DNA of 64,000 bases, from the NCBI GenBank assembly GCA_001414345.1, contig LLCB01000093.1:123591-187590 (forward strand), in the 5' to 3' direction. The notes beneath the pieces are model-generated. The model ran no database searches and had not been told where the DNA came from. It saw only the letters and a list, made by a program, of their open reading frames with translations. Source of the stretch: Hymenoscyphus infarciens (Eukaryota; Ascomycota; Leotiomycetes; Helotiales; Helotiaceae). A program made the position numbers and the translations under genes. Shown piece by piece: positions 57,101-64,000 of this stretch (position 1 is its first letter; each line of letters begins with the position of its first letter).

Positions 57101-58713
57101 TTTTGATGAAAATGCTGGGGGACGGAGGATTGATGATTGATGGATACCCTTATGAATTTGGCAGGAAAAATAATGCGTAACGACATGGGCTGGCTTGGGA
57201 CTTAGGTACTGGTAAAGGAAAATGGTTATGACAGGGTTTCTTTCTCCTTCACTTCTTTATTATTAGATAGCGACCCCACCACGGTAATAACGAGAACTTG
57301 CTATTACTTTGGTTTTATGGGATCTTGCTGAGGCATGTGGCTGTTGAGATCTCGAGGACAAATAAGTCCAAATTGGTTCTCTCTCAAATCGCAGCTCCTT
57401 ATCACGTAATAAAGACCCGAGGATGACTTATTGCTTCATAGTGTGATCGATGTCCGAGTTCATTGCGAGAATTGAACTGAATTGGCGGGCTCTTGAATTC
57501 TTTGCCACGGAGACCTTAAAATTGCTGATTATTCTCGTAAAAAGTGACGAAATTCGGAAAACGATGCTTTCAGGTTTTTGGGAATATAGGTTGTTTACCT
57601 TGAGCGTTCTGCTGCTAGGATCTCGCCGCATAAAGGGCATGAGGCCGAGACATGCAATACCAGCTTAATATCAAACAATTGATAGTTGATTTTTCTTCAA
57701 GTTCACAGCGAAAATAGTACCTTCGGTTTCATAAATCCACTCACTCACTCTTTCTCAAATTTTAATGCGAAAATTTCCGGTAGGCCCTACAAATAAAACA
57801 GTCAAGAGATTATCACTTGTGCTAATAAACCTGTTTCAGCTAATGAAAAGGCTCTAATTTAGTTACCGAATGACACTAAAGCGGTATAAAAATAGGTACA
57901 CCCTAACCAAATTAAAGTCCAGAGGTGAAGTAAGAGGTAAAATAACCTGGCCCACAAGCAACCAGATAATTCTCCAATAAAAGATCCAATGGGTATAATG
58001 ACTTCCTGTTTTTCAGAGGCGGAAGCTAAATAAAGTGTGACTTCCTGGAGTAGCAATTCTAGTCTCACAAATTCAATTTAGAGGCTTAATTACGTCTATG
58101 ATGAGATGAGTATGCAGGGAGGGGCAAATGGCAACAACCTTGTCATCTTCTTAGAGCAGCAGAACAAGGCTCTTAAAAACTTAGTTTCAACTCCCGAAAA
58201 CTGAATCGAGACTTTATTTCAACTTAGTCTAGTATCCCAGCTATTGAAATTTCTGGTGGGAGTTCTGGTAGTGAGGCATGTGACTTCAATACATCGCATG
58301 TGATTGGTCAATTCTCACAAGCGAACGAAAAGGAGGTGAGGAGACACAATTCAATTTTCACTCCAGACGTTGAAACGGCTGCCTACAAGTAGAGAAAAAG
58401 GAGGACCACTGATGAATAAATCTTCACCACTGCTCAAGAGCATTTCAATTCTTCCACAAAACAATTTTGCCCCCCAAAGCTCCCACCCCAAGACAATGCT
58501 GTTGTGAATTGCAACACCGCACATACTAGCTAGCATAGCGCAAGTAGGAAGACACTGTTGTGAATTCCAACTCCACCCATACTAGTTAGCATAGCGCAAG
58601 GTGGAAGATACAAATCCTTTGTAACTCCGGCGCTTGCCACCGTCTCGAGTATCCATGTCCCAGCTCCACACACAAGCGAACATTCCGCAAAGAAGTTCCC
58701 GCGATCCAATCTT
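57101..58713. other. Convergent intergenic region
   Basis: About 1.6 kb between two convergent genes, AT-moderate, no supported coding sequence. A short duplicated phrase (TGTTGTGAATTGCAACACCGC / TGTTGTGAATTCCAACTCCACC with ATACTAG-TAGCATAGCGCAAG) at 58,500-58,600 is a diverged ~57-bp direct repeat. Confidence 0.5.
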
Positions 58714-60081
58714 CTACTTCTGTGCGAATAATATATCTGTCTTTACCGAATAGTCCATTTCGTCCCGACGTGGCCATCGTGTCAATTTGCCGAGTTCTTC
58801 CCTGACAGTTTCCGAGAGAGTCGCATATCCGTACTTGCTAGCTTCAATTGCAGCGGGTGAGAGGTACGAAGCTTGATAGTGCAAGTACCAGTATGCTGTC
58901 CAATATGGCCAATGTGGTGGAACTCGAGGGCGTTTGCAACCGGAGCGACTCGGATCATCTGTTCCCCACTGTGATAAGTTAGAGATATGAAAACTCCTCG
59001 GCTAATGGAACTAGAGGCTTAAGAAATGGGTAAAGAATTACTTACAAATTTCTTCACCGAGTTGATATGGTTGGCCAGTCTTTGGAGATAGAGCCCAAGA
59101 ATAGTTCTTCCGTCCAAACCAAGACCAGCTACGCCCAATTTCCTTGCCGCTGTCTGCAGCGAGTCTTCGATCTTTCGTTCCAGGGCGCGAGAAATTGTCT
59201 CTCTTTCTTCCAAAGAAGGCGCGAGCTTGTTGCCGTCCTGGTCATAGCGAAAATCCTCGACTTTGGCAGCACCAGTGATTGCTCTCATCCGGTTCAAAGA
59301 CGCTCGCTCGGGTACGGTGAGGTGGACTGCCACTCTCGTCCCATCTAAGGCTCCCTCGAGGACTCTGTTCTCCAGCTCGGTCGATCCCGGCAATCCGTAG
59401 CCAGATCGTACAAACATGAGTTCTTCTCTGCTGACGGGCACTTCGTAATAGTGCATGTGGCGCTGGGCATTTGCGAAATGGTCTTCCCCAGTGTCCATTA
59501 TCATGTTTCTTTCGACCGGGACGACGAGGAATTCGGTGGTCGGCATGTTGGTTTCCCAGTTGATTGTAATCGGGAAGAGCTCCTGAGCTGGACCAAAGAC
59601 ATCTTTATCGTGGTTTTGCAACTCAACATTGCCAGAATTCAAGCCCCCAGGGGCAACGAGGGATGCTTCGGTTTCCTAGAGTTGGTTAGTACAGAACTTG
59701 GAGTATGGTAGAGGGCGGAAGTAACTCACGCCGTCAATACGAACGGGAACCCCGCCAACGAACCAGTAGATCTTGCTGTATGTTAGTATCACAGATGGTG
59801 TTTCGTGAAGAATCGCGACATACCTTCTTGCCCTCTAGGGCACACTTTCCATCTGCTTCGAGGCTTTCCTTCTCCTTCTTTTGTTAGTCATTTGATGTTT
59901 ACGCGAGCGAGAGCCGGTGACTTACATCAAGTAAACCGTGGAAGAGGCCGCTCTCCAAAGGTGTGATGCCAACTTCCAACGCATCCTCTACAACCCCACC
60001 GTCACTGGAAAACGACACAGCGGCTTCCCCAGGGCTCTGTGCATCAGCCGCAGACTTGCTTTCATCTCGCTTATGCTCCAT
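58714..60081 (-). CDS. Conserved-looking hypothetical protein, five exons
   Basis: Complement of exons 60,081-59,926, 59,877-59,824, 59,771-59,730, 59,675-59,046 and 58,968-58,714; 378 aa. All introns are phase 0 with GTAAGT/GTATGT/GTGAGT donors and AG acceptors; exons 2 and 3 encode only 18 and 14 residues. ATG at 60,081 gives MEHKRDESKS. The centre includes IYWFVGGVPVRIDG, then ETEASLVAPGGLNSGNVELQ, an EFLVVPVERNMIMDTGEDHF stretch and HMHYYEVPVSREELMFVRSG. The last exon is tryptophan- and tyrosine-rich (HWPYWTAYWYLHYQASYL). No signal peptide or membrane helix. I do not recognise the family; the regular splice structure and steady amino acid composition argue that it is a real gene. Confidence 0.7.
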
Positions 60082-60890
60082 CTTCCCTCCTTTGATGCTC
60101 AAACGCGTGGTGGTTGATGGGCGGCTATGGTGTTGTGAAGATGGTTTTTGAAGAGTTTTGGAAGGTCGGCATCGCTATATGGATTTGTGCGGCCGGATGT
60201 TTTGTTATTCCGATCCGTCTGCGATGTAGTGAAGCTTGGGGAAGCCTCATTACTGGATTGCACTTGGTTTCAGGATCCCATTCACTGATATGTGTGTTTT
60301 TTAGAATGTGTAATGGTTTTTCTGTCCTTTCAGAGGTGTTTTGGTGGTTTTTGAGAGGGGTTCAGAGGTTGCATGAGTTTGCATCCACTCCCCTATCTTT
60401 TCTCGCGTATTTTGATGAACCTTTGTGACGTCTAGAAAAACTGCAGCAAATCAAGTTTCTCAGAGTTACTTTAAGTAAAACTTAGTAGCTAACTAAATTG
60501 CGATATGTGATTAGGATAACTGAATATTCAGACTCAGCTAACTGGACATGATGGATTTTTTAAACTTCTGGTTATTAAAGACGTAACAGTTTCAATCTTT
60601 GTTTTACTATTTTTCTCAACCTAACTGCGTTATTCAAAGTGACTGCATGTTATTACTAGAGTAAACTTATTTCCAGCACTTCTTTTGTAAAATCCAAGCA
60701 TTTGTTTCTCTATGTTGTGATACATGAAGTCAACAATTGAGATATCTTTATAAACTTACGTTAATACCTTAATTCTGAGAACCACTTTTATAAAGTTCAA
60801 GCATTTATTTATGTTGTGATACTTGATTTAGGAAGTTTGTGATATTTTTGTAAACTTGTGTTAATACGGAGTTCTATTTCGCTACTTTTA
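60082..60890. promoter_or_regulatory. Upstream region of the five-exon gene, grading into AT-rich DNA
   Basis: Presumed promoter; composition becomes AT-rich beyond about 60,430. A near-repeat (CCAAGCATTTGTTTCTCTATGTTGTGATAC / TCAAGCATTTATTTATGTTGTGATAC type) occurs at about 60,696-60,725 and 60,798-60,824. No coding sequence. Confidence 0.45.
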
Positions 60891-60892
60891 CC

Positions 60893-61004
60893 AAAAACTA
60901 AATCATAAATCGTAAATCGCAAATTGTAAATCGTAAATCAAATCATAAATCGTAAATCGTAAATTATAAATCGTAAATCGTAAATCGTAAATTATAAATC
61001 ATAA
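60893..61004 (+). repeat. AAATCGT array matching the ends of the 9.76-10.58 kb element
   Basis: AAAACTAAATCATAAATCG followed by about thirteen TAAATCG/TAAATCA/TAAATTA units, some with C-to-T-type changes. The opening ACTAAATCRTAAATCG matches the inverted ends at 9793 and 10,545. Confidence 0.85.
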
Positions 61005-61429
61005 AAGTAATATAATTAATAGATAATTATAAGAAGTAGATATTAAGTTAAAATATATTATAATAAGAGATATATATATATAATATAAAAAAGAAATCAA
61101 CTCTTACTACTATAATAAGTTTTAAAATTCTATCTTAAAATTAGGCTCTTTTTAAGCTAATTACTCTAGATAAATATAGCCTATATACCAGACTTGACTA
61201 AGTAGAGGCTTACCCCGTACACCGACGTATCACTTCTTCCTACGATTCCTAAATCTCTATACTCTCTCTCTCCCTCTCTTAATTCAATAGCTAATACAAA
61301 AAGCAACAGAGGAAGAGAACGATTAGTAGCAGCCCTAGGCACTACTATTCCCTAGAAGAAGAAGAGTATTATAAGGAATACTAAAAAGCCGACTTTAAGT
61401 ATATTTATATATAACTAATATACCTTGCT

Positions 61430-62950
61430 AAGCGATCGATTTAAAGCTATATTAAGTGTTTATTAAAGAATTATATATAAAGGACTTTTTAGTGCCTAAA
61501 ATATATAAATTCCTTAATCTTAAATACTATGTAAAGGTTAAGAAGTCTACCTTATTATACTATATCTATAACATATAGTATATTAGTAAGCGTCCTATAG
61601 TAAAGTAAAAGAAGGCGTTGAAGGCTCAAATCACATACCTTTTTAAAGATATAAGCCTTTCTAATAAGGATATATTATATACTCTTACATACGACGGATT
61701 TAAGCTTTAATCTCGTTATATACTCTTATAGATTCAAAGAGAGATAGGATTATAATAATATATACTCTAAGATAAGGAAGGGTACTAAAAGCTAAAAGAC
61801 ATCCTTTAGTACGAAATTCACTAATATAGGTATATAAGAAGCGTAAGAAGCTTTAGATTAAGGTTCCTCTATATCTACTTAAATACTTATAATATAAATA
61901 GTAATAGTAATTAAAGATTTAATAAGAATAAGATCTAAAGAGCTTTATTAAAGGTAGATAAGGAGAAGTATACTTAGTAGATTAAAGAGATTAAAGATAC
62001 ACGTAAGAAGTATATTACTCTAGGGCTAGATTTTATATAGAGTATCAATAAGTACTATAAATTAAGATTCGTAGGTATTAAGATATATACTAGTATTAAT
62101 ACGTATACGTAGTATATTATATAGTACTACTATAATATATTAAATAATATAGCGGTTTCCTACTTTCGTTAGTATATTAATATAGTAGATAATCTTAAAG
62201 AGATACTATACTATATTCGATCGAATCAAGACTCTGAAAGCCTTATAATAGCAGATGCCTACTATATCTTACGCTAGGAGGAGGCTACTAATTGAGGGCA
62301 AGAGCTATACGAATTTATAGATTTATATTAGTTTAGTACGTCTACTGCGAATCAACGTATTAAGGCTTAGTAGAGATAACTTATAAAAGAGTCTCTTAAT
62401 AAATAGAAGATATACTTTTAATCGCTATATAATCGTCGCCTCTTTTCTAAAAAGTCTCTCTTAGATATAATCACTATATTATATATATATATTCTAATTA
62501 TCTAGGGGGAGCTTTAGAGGTTCGTATATATATAGAATTAACACTATATTTATATAGATACTAATTAAGAGTATAAGGTCTCTAGAGTACTATAGATAAA
62601 TTACCATAATCCTAGTTTATTAGAATACTTTATAAAGAGATATAGTATAAAACCAAATCCTAAGACCCTAGTAGAGATGAGTACTTTATATAAGGATTAG
62701 AATATAGACGCTTACCTACTATAAAACACCCTAGATTAGTACTATGTTAAATTAAGAGAGAAGGGATATAAGTTACTAATATTATATACGACAACTAATA
62801 AGGCAGGTAAGGATATCTATATATTAGCATACTTAGATTTAAGAGCTTAATTAATAGTATATATTCGAGAAAGTAATACTAATAGCCTTAATCTTCTAGG
62901 AAAGCCTAAAGGAGCTTATAAATAGTAACTATCCCTAGAAGTTACTATTA
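61430..62950 (+). pseudogene. RIP-degraded integrase-core transposon protein
   Basis: Reading the plus strand and ignoring TAA/TAG stops (likely former CAA, CAG or TGG codons) gives a stretch with the order of features of a fungal integrase/DDE-core protein: a basic helix-turn-helix-like part (STLLYYIYNI, SKRPIVK, about 61,530-61,610); SINKYYKLRFVGIKIYTSIN (62,041-62,100); an IRSNQDSES block near 62,215-62,241 in place of the usual RSDRGTET; STSTANQRI near 62,338-62,364 as in GTSTANQRIE; then YFQSLYN-like and GKP-like ends. Many in-frame stops make it non-functional. Family assignment is from remembered motif order, not a search. Confidence 0.6.
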
Positions 62951-63462
62951 GATTAGCTAAGACCAGGGCTATCGATAGAGACGAGTTTAGAGTATACTTT
63001 AGTAATAAGAGGTAGAATGATCGTCGTCTACTAGAAGAGATACTAAAGGATATATATCGAAGTAAAAGCGATATAGAGGAGGATAAAGGTAGTAGTAAGA
63101 TAACTAGAGATTTACTTTAAGATATTTAAGAGTAAATAACAGATAGACATAAACTAATAGAACTAATACTTAGTAATTAAAAGAACAGAGGTTAGTAGTA
63201 TTAATTTTAAAATATTTAAGAGTAAACATTAATAGAATATAAAAGAGAGTAAAATATTTATATATTATATATAAGAAAAAGAGGTTTAAAGAACAATTAT
63301 TAATAATATTAAATATAAATATAATCTAGTATATAATTATATTTAAAAAAAAAAGAAAAAAAGAAGATTATATAAAATTAGTTATTATATCTAAATATAT
63401 AAAAGAAAAGAAGACTAGATAGCTAATTTTAAATACTTTTATTTATTAAAGTTAATAATTTA

Positions 63463-64000
63463 GAGTATCTAGACTTATTAAATACTTATATAAGTAAAAA
63501 GATCTAGATATCTAGACCTATTAAAAAGACTTTTATATATACTAGTAAATAAGTCTAGATATCTAGACCTATTATAAAGACTTTTATATATATAAGTCTA
63601 GATATCTAGACTTATTATAAAGACTTTTATATATACTAATAAATAAGTCTAGATATCTAGACCTATTATAAAGATCTTTAAATATACTAATAAATATGTC
63701 TAGATATCTAGACCTATTATAAAGACTTTTATATATACTAGTAAATATGTCTAGATATCTAGACCTATTATAAAGACTTTTATATATACTAGTAAATAAC
63801 TCTAGATATCTAGATCTATTATAAAGACTTTTATATATACTAGTAAATATGTCTAGATATCTAGACCTATTAAAAAGACTTTTATATATAGTAGTAAATA
63901 AGTCTAGATATCTAGACCTATTATAAAGACTTTTATATATACTAATTAATATGTCTAGATATCTAGACCTATTTTAAAGACCTTTATATATACTAATAAA
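63463..64000 (+). repeat. 51-bp satellite built on a 16-bp palindrome
   Basis: The perfect palindrome GTCTAGATATCTAGAC or a near copy occurs at about 63,553, 63,596, 63,647, 63,698, 63,749, 63,800, 63,851, 63,902 and 63,953, with exact 51-bp spacing from 63,596 on; the first interval is 43. Between palindromes lies CTATTATAAAGACTTTTATA followed by TATACTAGTAAATAT. Two more diverged units start near 63,463 and 63,502. The array continues past the window end. Confidence 0.95.

Larger units (their letters stand above)
60420..64000. repeat. AT-rich, RIP-like distal repeat block
   Basis: The last 3.6 kb is AT- and TpA-rich without open frames. It contains the AAATCGT array, the integrase relic and the 51-bp satellite. 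No closing inverted repeat for the transposon is present before the window ends. Confidence 0.8.

Noticed and set aside
1..64000. tRNA and 5S/other rRNA genes
   Set aside because: I looked for B-box-like and cloverleaf signals by eye and found none convincing; a covariance-model search would be decisive.
63463..64000. CRISPR-like reading of the regularly spaced palindromes
   Set aside because: Spacers between palindromes are nearly identical to each other, so this is a simple tandem satellite, and the genome is eukaryotic.

Overview
The window is nuclear DNA from a filamentous ascomycete. The genes carry short introns (about 45-90 nt, GTAAGT/GTATGT donors, CTAAC-like branch sites). Gene order and protein content are typical of Pezizomycotina: head-to-head fatty acid synthase genes, fungal-type ARP9, BUD13, TFIIF alpha and a filamentous-fungus OPT transporter. 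A Leotiomycete (Helotiales-like) fungus is my best guess, from the look of the proteins only.

The window has two compartments. Gene-bearing blocks of ordinary composition lie at about 1-8.5 kb, 14.8-18.6 kb, 21-25.6 kb, 27-41.6 kb and 42.2-60.4 kb. Between them are AT-rich, TpA-rich blocks with almost no open frames (about 8.7-14.8, 18.7-20.9, 25.6-26.8, 41.75-42.1 and 60.4-64 kb). These look like repeats mutated by repeat-induced point mutation (RIP): stop codons sit where CAA, CAG or TGG would be expected, and repeat copies differ mostly by transitions.

Layout. 0-8.3 kb: BUD13 (spliceosome/RES) converges on TFG1 (TFIIF alpha), then a Cid1-type nucleotidyltransferase. 8.7-14.8 kb: repeat block with a 529-bp TA-flanked MITE, an element with AAATCGT-array ends, an 8-bp microsatellite and a degenerate ~104-bp satellite. 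15.5-17.6 kb: a three-exon F-box-like gene of unknown function. 18.7-21 kb: repeats, including a 235-bp element flanked by GAGTACCT. 22.1-25.5 kb: OPT transporter. 26.1-26.9 kb: two more small elements. 27.4-33.05 kb FAS2 and 35.05-41.4 kb FAS1, divergent around a 2-kb shared promoter; together they encode all domains of the cytosolic type I fatty acid synthase. 43.2-44.05 kb: a small predicted secreted protein. 46.1-48.1 kb: ARP9 (SWI/SNF-RSC type remodeller). 49.4-50.6 kb: a second F-box/2EXR-like gene. 51.9-52.3 kb: a small gene frameshifted by a 5-bp tandem duplication. 53.3-54.6 kb: a TPR-like protein with a SUMO-interaction-like tail. 55.6-57.1 kb: a single-pass membrane protein. 58.7-60.1 kb: a five-exon gene of unknown function. 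60.9-64 kb: a RIP-degraded integrase-type transposon relic, then a 51-bp satellite built around a 16-bp palindrome that runs off the window.

Most genes are housekeeping and I see no secondary-metabolite or defence cluster. The least-described material is the set of non-autonomous elements and satellites, the split-catalytic-domain nucleotidyltransferase, the frameshifted small gene and the secreted-protein locus. Gene models with introns are hand-derived from splice signals and reading phase.
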